From Methylobacterium sp. Leaf465 (lineage in GTDB: Bacteria; Pseudomonadota; Alphaproteobacteria; Rhizobiales; Beijerinckiaceae), in assembly GCF_001424705.1 (NCBI RefSeq), contig NZ_LMRA01000004.1:80387-144386 (forward strand): a stretch of 64,000 nucleotides of DNA, in the 5' to 3' direction. Below, piece after piece: positions 24,780 to 34,254 of the stretch (positions are counted from its first letter, which is position 1; each line of letters begins with the position of its first letter). The translations under genes were made by a program, and so were the position numbers. The notes beneath the pieces were generated by a model that made no database searches, was not told where the DNA came from, and saw only the letters and a list, made by a program, of their open reading frames with translations.

Positions 24780-26243
24780 ATGCCGCGCACGTCCCTTCTG
24801 CTCGTCCCGCTGCTGACCGCGACGCTCGCCGCCGCGCCCGCCACGGCGCAGATGATGAAGTCGCCGGCGGTCCCCGAGCCGGGGGCGCCGGAGAAGGTGG
24901 TGCCCCTCGCCAAGGGCCAGGTGCAACTGTCCTTCGCCCCGGTGGTGAAGCGGGCCGCCCCCTCCGTGGTGAACGTCTATGCCTCGCACGTGGACACGCG
25001 GGGTCAGAGCCGCAGCGCCATGGACGAGTTCATGCGGCGCTTCTTCGGTGACAACGGCGCGGGACGCGGGCGCGGGGGCGCGCCGGGCGAACGCGCCCAG
25101 AAGTCCCTCGGCTCCGGCGTGATCGTCGACGAATCCGGCCTCGTCATCACCAACAACCACGTCATCGAGAACATGAACGAGGTGCGCATCGCGCTCGCCG
25201 ACCGGCGCGAGTTCGAAGCCACCATCGTGCTGCGCGACCCCCGCACCGATCTCGCCGTGGTCAAGATCAAGAGCCCGTCCGGCGGGCTGAGCCCGATGGC
25301 GTTCGGCGACTCCGAGTCCCTCGAAGTCGGCGACTTCGTGATGGCGATCGGCAACCCGTTCGGGGTCGGGCAGACGGTGACGCAGGGCATCGTCTCGGCG
25401 CTGGCGCGCACGCAGGTCGGCTCCTCCGACTACCAGTTCTTCATCCAGACCGATGCGGCCATCAATCCCGGCAATTCGGGCGGTGCCCTGGTCAACCTCC
25501 AGGGCCAACTGGTCGGGATCAACACCGCGATCTACTCGCAATCGGGCGGCAGCCACGGCATCGGCTTCGCCATCCCCGCCAGCATGGTCCGCGCCGTGGT
25601 GGAGACCGCCAAGGGCGGGGCGAGCGCCGTGCGGCGTCCCTGGCTCGGCGCCCGCGTGCAGAGCGTGACGCCCGACATCGCCGAGAGCATGGGCCTGGAT
25701 CATCCCACCGGCGTGCTGGTGGCGAGCCTCCAGGCCAAGAGTCCGGCGGAGGAGGCCGGCCTCAAGCGCGGCGACCTCATCCTCACGGTGGACGGCAAGA
25801 GCGTCGACGACCCGGAAGCCTTCGGCTACCGCTTCGCCCTGAAGGGACTCACCGGCCAGACCCAGTTCGGCATCCTGCGCGGCACCGGGCGCTCGACCGT
25901 GGCGGTGAAGCTCGGCCCCGCGCCGGAGACGCGTCCGCGCGACACCCTCAAGGTGCGCACCCGCTCGCCCTTCCTGGGCGCGACCCTCGTGAACACGTCC
26001 CCGGCCGTGGCGGAGGAGCTTCAGGCCGACTTCCCGTCGGACGGGGTCGCGGTGGCCAGCATCGACGAAGGCTCGGTCGCCGCGCGCGCAGGCCTGCAGA
26101 AGGGCGACATGATCGTCGCCATCAACGGCATGCCGATCGCCACCACCAAGGACCTGGAACGGATCACCCGCAACAGCCTCAACATGTGGGAGGTCTCGAT
26201 CAACCGCGGCGGCGAGGTCATGACCTCGATGTTCGGGGGCTGA
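24780..26243 (+). CDS. HtrA/DegP-family periplasmic serine protease
   Basis: 487-residue envelope protease and chaperone of the Do/DegQ group. Signal peptide MPRTSLLLVPLLTATLAAAPATAQ; a trypsin-like domain with the complete catalytic triad (His127 in NNHVI, Asp157 in RTDLAVVKI, Ser233 in GNSGGAL); two C-terminal PDZ domains (residues ~270-370 and ~385-485; AGLKRGDLILTVDGK, AGLQKGDMIVAINGMP). A Gly/Arg-rich insert (GAGRGRGGAPGER, ~93-105) sits in the LA loop. It presumably degrades misfolded periplasmic proteins under stress; the nearby outer-membrane barrels are likely clients in general terms. It stands 72 bp upstream of rarA. Confidence 0.92.
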   Translation: MPRTSLLLVPLLTATLAAAPATAQMMKSPAVPEPGAPEKVVPLAKGQVQLSFAPVVKRAAPSVVNVYASHVDTRGQSRSAMDEFMRRFFGDNGAGRGRGGAPGERAQKSLGSGVIVDESGLVITNNHVIENMNEVRIALADRREFEATIVLRDPRTDLAVVKIKSPSGGLSPMAFGDSESLEVGDFVMAIGNPFGVGQTVTQGIVSALARTQVGSSDYQFFIQTDAAINPGNSGGALVNLQGQLVGINTAIYSQSGGSHGIGFAIPASMVRAVVETAKGGASAVRRPWLGARVQSVTPDIAESMGLDHPTGVLVASLQAKSPAEEAGLKRGDLILTVDGKSVDDPEAFGYRFALKGLTGQTQFGILRGTGRSTVAVKLGPAPETRPRDTLKVRTRSPFLGATLVNTSPAVAEELQADFPSDGVAVASIDEGSVAARAGLQKGDMIVAINGMPIATTKDLERITRNSLNMWEVSINRGGEVMTSMFGG

Positions 26244-26315
26244 TGGCCCAGCCGGCAGGGGAGGCCGCGATTTTCCCGGTTGCGGGCGGCGGACACCCGC
26301 GTCTTTGATGCGCCG

Positions 26316-27632
26316 ATGTCCGACCTGTTCGCCTCCGCCGGCTTGGCAAACGCCGCCCCCCGCCCCCTCGCGGATGCCCTGCGTCCGAAAACCCTGGCGG
26401 AGGTGGTCGGGCAGGAGCACCTGACCGGGCCCGACGGGGCCCTGACCCGCCTCCTCAATGCCCGCTCCTTCGGCTCGCTGGTGTTCTGGGGACCGCCGGG
26501 CACCGGCAAGACCACCGTGGCGCGGCTCCTGGCGCACGAGACCGACCTCCATTTCGAGCAGATCTCGGCGATCTTCTCCGGCATCGCGGAACTCCGGAAG
26601 GTGTTCGACGCGGCGCGCGGGCGCCGGGCCATGGGGCGGGGAACCCTGCTCTTCGTGGACGAGATCCACCGCTTCAACCGGGCGCAGCTCGACGCCTTCC
26701 TGCCCGTGATGGAGGACGGCACGGTGACGCTGGTCGGCGCCACCACGGAGAACCCGTCCTTCGAGCTGAACGCCGCCCTCCTGTCCCGCGCCCGCGTCCT
26801 TCTCTTCCGGGCGCTCGACGACGCGGCCGTCGCCAAGCTGCTGGTGCGGGCGGAGGCCCTGACCGGCCAGCCGCTTCCCCTGGACGCGGAGGCCCGCGGG
26901 GTCCTGGTCCGCATGGCCGACGGGGATGGGCGCGCCGCGCTGACCCTCGCCGAGGAGGTCTGGCGCTCGGCAAAGCCGGGCGAGACCTTCGACGCGGAGC
27001 ACTTGCAGGCGATCATCCAGCGCCGCGCGCCGATCTACGACAAGTCCCAGGAGGGGCACTACAACCTCATCAGCGCCCTGCATAAGACCGTGCGCGGCTC
27101 CGACCCGGACGCGGCGCTCTACTATCTCTGTCGGATGCTCGACGGCGGCGAGGACCGCCTCTTCATCGCCCGCCGCCTCGTGCGCATGGCGGTGGAGGAT
27201 ATCGGGCTGGCCGACCCGCACGCCCTCGTGGTGGCCACCGCCGCCAAGGACGCCTTCGACTTCCTCGGCTCGCCGGAGGGGGAATTGGCGCTGGCCCAGG
27301 TCACGATCTACCTCGCCTGCGCGCCGAAATCGAACGCGGTCTACGAGGCCTACAAGGCCGCCACGCGGGTGGCGAAGGAGCACGGCTCGCTGCCACCGCC
27401 CCGCACCATTCTCAACGGCTCCACGAAGCTGATGCGCAAGATCGGCTACGGCGAGGGGTATCGCTACGACCACGACGAGCCCGACGCCTTCTCGGGCCAG
27501 GATTACTGGCCGGAAAAGCTCGGGCGCCAGCACTTCTACGATCCCACGGATCGGGGCATGGAGCAGCGCTACACCGAGCGATTGGCCCATTGGGAAGCCC
27601 TGCGCCGGCAGCGACGCGCCGACGAGGACTGA
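26316..27632 (+). CDS. rarA: Replication-associated recombination protein A (RarA/MgsA)
   Basis: 438-residue AAA+ ATPase acting at stalled replication forks. The start at 26316 (MSDLFASAGLANAAPRPLADALRP) is the family start. It has Walker [10 protein letters not shown], Walker B LLFVDEIHRFNRAQLDAFLPVMEDG, sensor 1 GATTENPSFELNAALLSRARV, and the RarA-specific C-terminal tetramerisation region with QEGHYNLISALHKTVRGSDPDAALYYLCRML, LACAPKSNAVYEAYKAA and the ending YRYDHDEPDAFSGQDYWPE. It follows the htrA gene closely; this order is common in alphaproteobacteria. Confidence 0.95.
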   Translation: MSDLFASAGLANAAPRPLADALRPKTLAEVVGQEHLTGPDGALTRLLNARSFGSLVFWGPPGTGKTTVARLLAHETDLHFEQISAIFSGIAELRKVFDAARGRRAMGRGTLLFVDEIHRFNRAQLDAFLPVMEDGTVTLVGATTENPSFELNAALLSRARVLLFRALDDAAVAKLLVRAEALTGQPLPLDAEARGVLVRMADGDGRAALTLAEEVWRSAKPGETFDAEHLQAIIQRRAPIYDKSQEGHYNLISALHKTVRGSDPDAALYYLCRMLDGGEDRLFIARRLVRMAVEDIGLADPHALVVATAAKDAFDFLGSPEGELALAQVTIYLACAPKSNAVYEAYKAATRVAKEHGSLPPPRTILNGSTKLMRKIGYGEGYRYDHDEPDAFSGQDYWPEKLGRQHFYDPTDRGMEQRYTERLAHWEALRRQRRADED

Positions 27633-27702
27633 AGCCCGCGTCTCCTCCGTCGAAAGTTCGCGACGCGTCGCGCGCCCGCTGCCTCAGGCAGACGAGGGAA
27701 AT

Positions 27703-28089
27703 CTAGTCGCTCGAGACGAGGCGCAGATGAAAGCCGTCCCGGATCGCACTCGGGACCGGCCCCGTGAACTCCGCCGGATCGCCGACGCGCAGGGCGAAGG
27801 CCATCTCGTCGGTGGGCAGCGGCTTGGCGGAGACGGGCGGCATCGCCTGCGCGAGGCAGGTGCCGAGACCGATGGCCGCAGCGACCTGACCGCCGATCCA
27901 GGGAAGCAGCGTCCGGTGGAGGGAATGGGGCCGTGAGCCGGCCGACGTTCCGGCCAGCATCCGGGCGGGCACGTCCGGGACAGCCGCCGCCCGGGAGGTC
28001 GCGGGCGCCGCGCCGCTCGGCGCCAGCGGGAATGCGCTGAAATCGAAGGCGGCGGAGTCGTCGTTGAGCGGGACAAGCACGGGTTCCAT
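27703..28089 (-). CDS. Hypothetical protein with one membrane segment
   Basis: 128-residue protein; I do not recognise the family. The first ~60 residues are polar and Ala/Pro-rich (MEPVLVPLNDDSAAFDFSAFPL). One hydrophobic segment lies in the middle (WIGGQVAAAIGLGTCLAQAM), followed by a short soluble domain (AFALRVGDPAEFTGPVPSAIRDGFHLRLVSSD). ATG 28089 is used; TTG 28098 is possible. Third positions are strongly G/C, which favours this frame over the antisense one. It is convergent with rarA. Confidence 0.6.
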   Translation of the reverse strand: MEPVLVPLNDDSAAFDFSAFPLAPSGAAPATSRAAAVPDVPARMLAGTSAGSRPHSLHRTLLPWIGGQVAAAIGLGTCLAQAMPPVSAKPLPTDEMAFALRVGDPAEFTGPVPSAIRDGFHLRLVSSD

Positions 28090-28386
28090 GTCGCTCAAAC
28101 TGGACCGAGTCCGCTAACGCCGTCTTAACTGCCCAGGCCGGGGCAGATCTGGTCTGGCCGGGCCGGCGGCCAGTCTTGCGGGGCGTCCGATGTCTCGGCT
28201 CGGCGCGAGGCGCCGGAGCTGCGCGATCGCGCGGCCCGGCCTTGCAACCGGGTGGCCGCCATGGTGGGATTCGCGTCTCCGGTCTCGCCGCGCGGCCGGG
28301 TGCGTGACACCCCGGACCGACGTCCCAGCGGTCCTCGGTCACGCTCCGTGCCCAGGCCACGATCCAGCAGGTCCCTTCGAGCCAGC

Positions 28387-29883
28387 ATGCAGACCTATCC
28401 GATCCTCTCCGCCCGCTTCGCGCGCCTCGGCGCCCTCGGGGACGCCGCGGGGCTTCTCCATTGGGACCGCCAGACGCTGATGCCCGCGGGTGCGGCCGAC
28501 ATGCGGGCCGAGCAGCTCGCCCAGCTCGCGGTCATCGGCCACGAGATCCTGACGGCCCCGGAGACCGGCGACCTGATCGCCCGGTCCCTCGACGACGTCG
28601 CGAGCCTCGGGCCGTGGGAACGGGCGAACCTGCGGGAGATGCGCCGGGCCTATCTGCATGCCGCCGCGGTTCCGGCCGATCTCGTGGCGGCGAGCTCGAA
28701 GGCGTCGTCCCAGTCGGGGATGATCTGGCGGGAGGCGCGGGCGCGCGCCGATTTCGCCATGCTGGCGCCGGCCCTGGGCAAGACCCTGCGCCTGCAGCGG
28801 GAGGTCGGCGCGGCGAAGGGGTCCGCCCTCGGCCTCGATCCGTACGACGCCCTCCTCGACGGCTACGATCCCGGGATGCGCCGCGCCACGATCGATCCGG
28901 TGTTCGCCCACCTGCGCGCTGCGTTGCCGGATCTGATCGCGGCGGTTCAGGCGCGTCAGGCGCGGGAGCCGGCCCCGCTGCCCCTGACCGGCCCGTTCCC
29001 GGTGGAGGCGCAGAAGGCGATCGGGGAACGGCTGATGCGCGCCGTCGGCTTCGATTTCGAGCGGGGCCGGCTCGACGTCAGCCTCCACCCCTTCTGCGGC
29101 GGCGCCACCGACGATGTGCGGATCACCACCCGCTACGATGCCGCCGATGCCACCGGCGCCCTGATGGGCGTGCTGCACGAGACCGGCCACGCCCTCTACG
29201 AACAGGGCCTGCCCGCCGCGTGGCATCACCAGCCGGTGGGGACGGCCCGCGGCATGACCCTGCACGAGAGCCAGTCGCTGCTGGTGGAGATGCAGGCCTG
29301 TCGCTCGGGTGAGTTCTGCGCCTATCTCGCGCCGATCCTGGCGGAGGCCTTCGGCGGGGAGGGACCCGCCTGGAGCGCGCGGAACCTCTACCGGTGCTAC
29401 ACGCGCGTGGCGCCGGGCTTCATCCGGGTCGATGCGGACGAGGTGACCTATCCGGCCCACATCCTCCTGCGCTACGAACTCGAGACCGCGATGATCGCGG
29501 GCGATCTGGCGCTCGCCGACCTGCCGGGCGCCTTCAACGACGGCCTGCGCGATCTCCTCGGCCTCACCGTCCCCGATGATCGGCTGGGCTGCCTGCAGGA
29601 CATCCACTGGCCGAGCGGAAGCTTCGGCTACTTCCCGACCTACACCCTCGGCGCGATGGCGGCGGCGCAGCTGTTCCGCGCGGCTCGGGACCAGAGGCCG
29701 GGCCTGCCGTCCGATCTGACCAGGGGCGATTTCACGGCCCTGCGCGGATGGCTGCGCGAGGCCGTCCACGCCCGCGGCTCCCTGCTCGAGACCGACGACC
29801 TGCTCGTCGCCGCCACCGGCAAACCCCTCGGCGCGGAGGACTTCATGGCTCACCTGCGGCTCCGGTATCTCGGAGAGGGCTGA
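28387..29883 (+). CDS. Carboxypeptidase Taq (peptidase family M32)
   Basis: 498-residue zinc metallocarboxypeptidase, cytosolic. The zinc motif HETGH and the downstream glutamate region HESQS are intact (MGVLHETGHALYEQGLP, ARGMTLHESQSLLVEM). Other family marks: LGDAAGLLHWDRQTLMP at the start, HPFCGGATDDVRITTRYD, VDADEVTYPAHILLRYELE and the ending region GCLQDIHWPSGSFGYFPTYTLGAM. ATG 28387 is chosen because the first residues match the family; the in-frame GTG 28252 adds an Arg/Ser-rich stretch. It recycles peptides by C-terminal trimming. Confidence 0.93.
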   Translation: MQTYPILSARFARLGALGDAAGLLHWDRQTLMPAGAADMRAEQLAQLAVIGHEILTAPETGDLIARSLDDVASLGPWERANLREMRRAYLHAAAVPADLVAASSKASSQSGMIWREARARADFAMLAPALGKTLRLQREVGAAKGSALGLDPYDALLDGYDPGMRRATIDPVFAHLRAALPDLIAAVQARQAREPAPLPLTGPFPVEAQKAIGERLMRAVGFDFERGRLDVSLHPFCGGATDDVRITTRYDAADATGALMGVLHETGHALYEQGLPAAWHHQPVGTARGMTLHESQSLLVEMQACRSGEFCAYLAPILAEAFGGEGPAWSARNLYRCYTRVAPGFIRVDADEVTYPAHILLRYELETAMIAGDLALADLPGAFNDGLRDLLGLTVPDDRLGCLQDIHWPSGSFGYFPTYTLGAMAAAQLFRAARDQRPGLPSDLTRGDFTALRGWLREAVHARGSLLETDDLLVAATGKPLGAEDFMAHLRLRYLGEG

Positions 29884-30112
29884 GACGCCTGCGCCGGGCG
29901 ATCGCCGCCCTGTCCGCGCGGGGCTCGCGGCGGCGGCCGAAGTGCACCGGCGCGCGGCGAGGCCGTCGCCGAAACCGCCGCCCGGCTCGGTTCGCCGACC
30001 GCCTCGCGCGGGCGCGGTCCGTCGTTTCGGGTTCACGGACGGTGGACCGGACGCGGGTCAGCCTGTAGGCCGGCGGCCCCTCCACCAGCGGACCTGACGT
30101 CCGGAGATCCTC

Positions 30113-31360
30113 ATGGCGGCCTGCGGCCTCGATTTCGGCACCTCGAACACCACCCTTGGCCTCGTCACCGGACAGCGCCCGCAGCTCGTGCCCCTGGAGG
30201 GGCGCCACGTCACGATCCCCAGCGCGATCTTCTTTCCGCCGGGGCAGGCGCCCTTCGTCGGGCGGGCCGCCATGGCCGAGTACCTCGAGGGAACGCCGGG
30301 CCGGTTGATGCGAAGCCTCAAGTCGGTGCTGGGCTCGTCCCTCCTGGAGGAGACGACCCCCGTCGGGCGCGAGCGCATCAGGTTCCGCGACGTCATCGCC
30401 CGCTACCTCGCGGCCGTGAAGACGCGGGCGGAGACCGAGACCGGCCGCGTCCTCGATACCGTGGTCCACGGCCGCCCGGTTCACTTCGTCGACGGCGATC
30501 CGGAGGGCGATGCCCGCGCCGAGGAGGCCCTGCGCGCGATCGCCACCAGCATCGGCTTCCGCCACGTCTCGTTCCAGTTCGAGCCGATCGCGGCCGCCCT
30601 CGATTACGAGCAGCAGGTCCGCGCGGAGGAGATCGCCCTCATCGCGGATATCGGCGGCGGCACCTCGGACTTCTCCATCGTGCGCCTCTCGCCGGAGCGG
30701 CATGCGCAGCCCGATCGCAGCAGCGATATCCTGGCCAATGACGGGGTGCGCATCGGCGGGACCGACTTCGACCGCCGGCTGAGCCTCGGCACGGTGATGC
30801 CGCTGCTCGGCCTCGGCAGCCCGATGACGCGGGGCGATATCGATGTTCCCACGGGCTATTTCCACGACCTCGCCACCTGGTCGAGCATCAACCGGCTCTA
30901 CAACGCCAAGACCCTGCGCGAGATCGAGGAGGTCCGCCGCGACGCGCAGCGTCCCGACCTGCTGGCGCGGCTCCACACCGTCGTCGAAGCCGAGCGCGGG
31001 CATTCCCTGGCGATGGAGGTGGAAGGCGCCAAGATCGCGACCTCGGAGGCCGGTCAGGGCAGGATCGCCCTGGACTGGGTCGAGGCGGGGCTTGAGGCCG
31101 AGATCGACCGGCAGGGCCTCGTCGTCCATACGGACGAACTCGCGCGGCGGATCGCCGAGCGGATCGACCGATGCCTCGCGCAAGCCGGCCTCACGGCCGA
31201 CCGGATCGACGCCCTGTTCCTCACCGGGGGCTCCACCGGCTTGCCCCATGTCCGCGCCGCCCTGACCGCCGGCGTCCCGAACGCCCGCGTGGTCGATGGC
31301 GACACCTTCGGCTCCGTGGGCACCGGGTTGACCCTCGAGGCGGCCCGGCGTGCGGCCTGA
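30113..31360 (+). CDS. Hsp70-like chaperone, YegD type
   Basis: 415 residues: an actin/Hsp70 ATPase fold without the usual C-terminal substrate-binding domain. The phosphate loops are visible (CGLDFGTSNTTLGLV, LIADIGGGTSDFSIV) and the adenosine loop (LFLTGGSTGLPHVRAAL). It lacks the ~200-residue lid and peptide-binding region of DnaK, as YegD homologs do. The partner and substrate are unknown. Standing alone here, 90 bp upstream of the pseudouridine synthase gene on the same strand. Confidence 0.88.
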   Translation: MAACGLDFGTSNTTLGLVTGQRPQLVPLEGRHVTIPSAIFFPPGQAPFVGRAAMAEYLEGTPGRLMRSLKSVLGSSLLEETTPVGRERIRFRDVIARYLAAVKTRAETETGRVLDTVVHGRPVHFVDGDPEGDARAEEALRAIATSIGFRHVSFQFEPIAAALDYEQQVRAEEIALIADIGGGTSDFSIVRLSPERHAQPDRSSDILANDGVRIGGTDFDRRLSLGTVMPLLGLGSPMTRGDIDVPTGYFHDLATWSSINRLYNAKTLREIEEVRRDAQRPDLLARLHTVVEAERGHSLAMEVEGAKIATSEAGQGRIALDWVEAGLEAEIDRQGLVVHTDELARRIAERIDRCLAQAGLTADRIDALFLTGGSTGLPHVRAALTAGVPNARVVDGDTFGSVGTGLTLEAARRAA

Positions 31361-31450
31361 GGCCGATCGGAGCCCAGAAAGATCGACCCGGTCGGGCGAC
31401 ACGCTCCGTGTGCCCTTTGTCGTGGCGCCCGTGGGTGTTACGAGCAGGCC

Positions 31451-32881
31451 ATGACCACACGACCACCTTCACGCGGCGGCTCCGGGCGCAAGGGCGCCGG
31501 CACGGGCCGCGGCGCACCGCCCGGCCGCTCCCCCCGGCCGGGCAAACCGGGTGCCTTCCGGCGGCCGGACCGCGAGCGCACGGGGCCGCGCACCAGCGCC
31601 CTCGATGCCGCCCAGCGCGCGGCGCAAGGGCGCGGCGATGCCGCGGCCAAGCACGCCCCCTGGCGCCCCGGCCAGGAGGCGAGCGACCGCGAGGCCGGCC
31701 CCCAGGACGGCTTCGAGACCGTGACCGAAGCCCCCCGGCGGGCGCCGCGCACCCGCGCCGAGCGACCGGCGCCGGCCGGTCCCGCGCCGGCGCGTCGCCC
31801 GGGCGCGGCCTCGCGTGAGACCGCACCGGCGCCGGAGGGACCGACCCGGCGCGAGCAGCGCGCGGCCGCCTCCGCCACCCTGGCCTCCGGCGTCCAGACC
31901 CTCACGGTGGAGGAGGACGAGGCCGGGATGCGGATCGACCGCTTCCTGACCACGCGTTTTCCCCAGCTTCCCTTCACGCGCGTCCAGAGCATCGTGCGCA
32001 AGGGCGAGCTCCGGGTCGACGGCAAACGCGCCAAGCCCAACGATCGGCTCGATCCGGGCATGAGTGTGCGCGTGCCGCCGCTCAAGCTCGAGGCCCAGGG
32101 CGAGCGTCCCCGCTCGGCCGCGAAGGACGCCACGGACGCCGACTTCATCCGCTCGCTCATCCTCTACGAGGATGCCGAGATGATGATCCTGAACAAGCCC
32201 TTCGGCCTTGCGGTCCAGGGCGGCTCCGGCACCGTGCGGCACGTGGATGGCCTCCTGGAGGCACTGACGGGCAAGGACGGGCAGAAGCCGCGCCTCGTCC
32301 ACCGCCTCGACAAGGACACCGCGGGTTGCCTCATCGTGGCCAAGACGCGGCTGGCCGCCGCGACCCTGGCCAAGAGCTTCCGTTCGCGCTCGGCCCGGAA
32401 GGTCTACTGGGCCCTCACCGCCGGCGTGCCGCGGGTGGCGCAGGGCCGGATCTCGACCTACCTCGCCAAGGAGGAGCCCACGGACGCGGATGCGCGCATG
32501 CGGGTGGCCAAGCACGGCGACGAGGGCGCCGCGCACGCCCTGACGTATTACGCCATGGTCGACAACGCGGCCCAGAAGCTGTCGTGGCTGTCGCTGAAGC
32601 CGGTGACCGGGCGCACCCATCAGTTGCGCGCGCACGCCGCCCATATCGGGCATCCCATCGTGGGCGACCCGAAATACTTCAGCATCGAGAACTGGGAGCT
32701 GCCCGGCGGCATCCAGAATCGGCTGCATCTCCTCGCGCGACGGATCGTGATCCCGCATCCCCGGACGGGACAGCCCGTGGACGTCACGGCCCCGCTTCCG
32801 CCGCATATGGCGCAGAGCTGGAACCTGCTCGGGTTCGACGCATCCCGCTACGATCCCATCGTGGAGGCGCCGGAAGCCTGA
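31451..32881 (+). CDS. RluC/RluD-family pseudouridine synthase with long basic N-terminus
   Basis: 476 residues. The C-terminal ~330 are a normal RluA-type enzyme: S4 RNA-binding domain (MRIDRFLTTRFPQLPFTRVQSIVRKGELRVDGKRAKP), then catalytic motif HRLDKDTAGCLIVAKT with the essential aspartate, and GRTHQLRAHAAHIGHPIVGDPKY. It should isomerise uridines in 23S rRNA, probably at RluC positions. The first ~140 residues are Arg/Pro/Ala/Gly-rich and disordered; such extensions are common in this group but long here. The start is 31451; an internal start near the S4 domain cannot be excluded. Confidence 0.88.
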   Translation: MTTRPPSRGGSGRKGAGTGRGAPPGRSPRPGKPGAFRRPDRERTGPRTSALDAAQRAAQGRGDAAAKHAPWRPGQEASDREAGPQDGFETVTEAPRRAPRTRAERPAPAGPAPARRPGAASRETAPAPEGPTRREQRAAASATLASGVQTLTVEEDEAGMRIDRFLTTRFPQLPFTRVQSIVRKGELRVDGKRAKPNDRLDPGMSVRVPPLKLEAQGERPRSAAKDATDADFIRSLILYEDAEMMILNKPFGLAVQGGSGTVRHVDGLLEALTGKDGQKPRLVHRLDKDTAGCLIVAKTRLAAATLAKSFRSRSARKVYWALTAGVPRVAQGRISTYLAKEEPTDADARMRVAKHGDEGAAHALTYYAMVDNAAQKLSWLSLKPVTGRTHQLRAHAAHIGHPIVGDPKYFSIENWELPGGIQNRLHLLARRIVIPHPRTGQPVDVTAPLPPHMAQSWNLLGFDASRYDPIVEAPEA

Positions 32882-33033
32882 CGCCCCCTCACGCTCTCGG
32901 GAGGTGCGGCACCTCGCCGGAGGACGAGGCGGGAGGGCGCCACGGTTGCACCTTGGCAAGCGCCCGCCATGCCTTATCCTCCCCATCCATCCCGGCGGGC
33001 GCGTTGCCACCGGCCAAGGACCGTCGCGCCACG

Positions 33034-33480
33034 ATGCATCGAGACACGATCCTGACGCCGGCGATCGGCTTCGCACTCCTGGCACTCGCGGCGATCGGCG
33101 CGGGCAGCACGCTCAGCACCGCCGCGACGGCGCAGGCGACTCCACCGGCCCAGACCCAGACACGGGCACAGCCGCAGACGCCGGCGACGCCGCAGAATTC
33201 AGGACCGCAGCCACAAGCGGCACCGGCCGTCCCGCCTCAGGGACCGGGCGCACAGGGGCAGGGATCACGGCCGGCGGGAGCCAGTCAGGCGGTCGGTACG
33301 GCCGGAGGGCGTGGCGCGGCACAGGTCGGCCGGCCCCGGCGGCGGTCCTACGCCGCCTGCAACCGGATCTCGCACACGCGCGGCCTGCGCGGCGGAGCCC
33401 GGCGCCGGTTCCTCGTCCGGTGCAAGCTCGGCTACGATCGCCCCCGGAACGGTCAGACCCAGGGCCCGCGGCAGCCGTGA
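33034..33480 (+). CDS. Small secreted Gln/Pro-rich protein with C-terminal cysteine motif
   Basis: 148 residues: signal peptide (AIGFALLALAAIGAGSTL...ATAQA), then a low-complexity Gln/Pro/Ala/Gly linker (~30-100), then a short basic domain with two cysteines, YAACNRISHTRGLRGGARRRFLVRCKLGYDR. The spacing CN-x7-GL-x-G-x2-R-x2-F-x3-C recalls PsiF-type repeats (phosphate-starvation proteins), but the match is only by eye. No catalytic motif. It sits between the pseudouridine synthase and a HAD gene, 31 bp upstream of the latter, so co-transcription is possible. Confidence 0.6.
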   Translation: MHRDTILTPAIGFALLALAAIGAGSTLSTAATAQATPPAQTQTRAQPQTPATPQNSGPQPQAAPAVPPQGPGAQGQGSRPAGASQAVGTAGGRGAAQVGRPRRRSYAACNRISHTRGLRGGARRRFLVRCKLGYDRPRNGQTQGPRQP

Positions 33481-33511
33481 GGAACGCCGTTCGCAGCACG
33501 AGCCCGAATCC

Positions 33512-34189
33512 GTGAAGCTCATCGTCTTCGACGTCGACGGAACCCTCGTCGACAGCCAGCACCTCATCGTGGCCGCGCAGGGCATGGCCTTTGCCGAGCA
33601 TGGCCTCACGGCGCCGAGCCGTACGGACTCGCTCTCGGTGGTGGGGTTGTCCCTGCCGCAGGCCTTCCGGCGCCTCGTCGGTGACGACGGCCCGATCGAG
33701 GGGTTATCCGAGAGCTACAAGCGCGCCTTCAACATCCTGCGCCTCGACCCGAACTACGAGGAGCCCTTGTTCCCAGGCATGGAAGCGCTGCTCACACGCC
33801 TCCACGCCCGCGACGACGTGCAACTCGGGATCGCCACCGGAAAAGCGCGGCGCGGGGTCGATCGCCTGATCGAGACCCATGGCTGGCGGGGATGGTTCGC
33901 CACGACCCAGAGCGCCGACGACGCGCCCTCCAAGCCCGACCCCGCCATGCTGCTCCAGGCCATGGCGGAGACCGGGGCTGCGCCGGACGCCACCGTGATG
34001 ATCGGCGACACCACCTACGACATGACGATGGCGGTCAGTGCCGGTGCCGCGGCCGTAGGCGTGGCCTGGGGCTACCATCCCGTCGGGGCGCTGTTCGGTG
34101 CCGGCGCCTCCATCGTCGTCGACACCGCGGATGATCTCGGGGCCCTCTTCTCCGGGGATCCGCGCGCACGGGCGGCGGCCCAGGCCTGA
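33512..34189 (+). CDS. HAD-superfamily hydrolase (phosphoglycolate-phosphatase-like)
   Basis: 225 residues, GTG start at 33512 immediately before the first beta-strand. Four HAD motifs are present: I FDVDGTLVDSQ (nucleophile Asp), II GIATGKARRG, III Lys in SKPDPAML, IV MIGDTTYDMTMA. The cap is of the small alpha-helical C1 type, as in phosphoglycolate phosphatases. The substrate is uncertain. The longer ORF from 33311 runs through the preceding gene and is rejected. It lies upstream of the ATP12 gene, an order seen in other alphaproteobacteria. Confidence 0.87.
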   Translation: MKLIVFDVDGTLVDSQHLIVAAQGMAFAEHGLTAPSRTDSLSVVGLSLPQAFRRLVGDDGPIEGLSESYKRAFNILRLDPNYEEPLFPGMEALLTRLHARDDVQLGIATGKARRGVDRLIETHGWRGWFATTQSADDAPSKPDPAMLLQAMAETGAAPDATVMIGDTTYDMTMAVSAGAAAVGVAWGYHPVGALFGAGASIVVDTADDLGALFSGDPRARAAAQA

Positions 34190-34254
34190 CCCCGGCGCCA
34201 GACGCGAGACGCCGTGTCTCGCAGCCCGCGCCGCGATGCCCTATCTGCAGGACC

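Noticed and set aside
24474..27590. A 1038-codon minus-strand frame opposite htrA and rarA
   Set aside because: Shadow of two well-recognised plus-strand genes; the translation is low-complexity without motifs.
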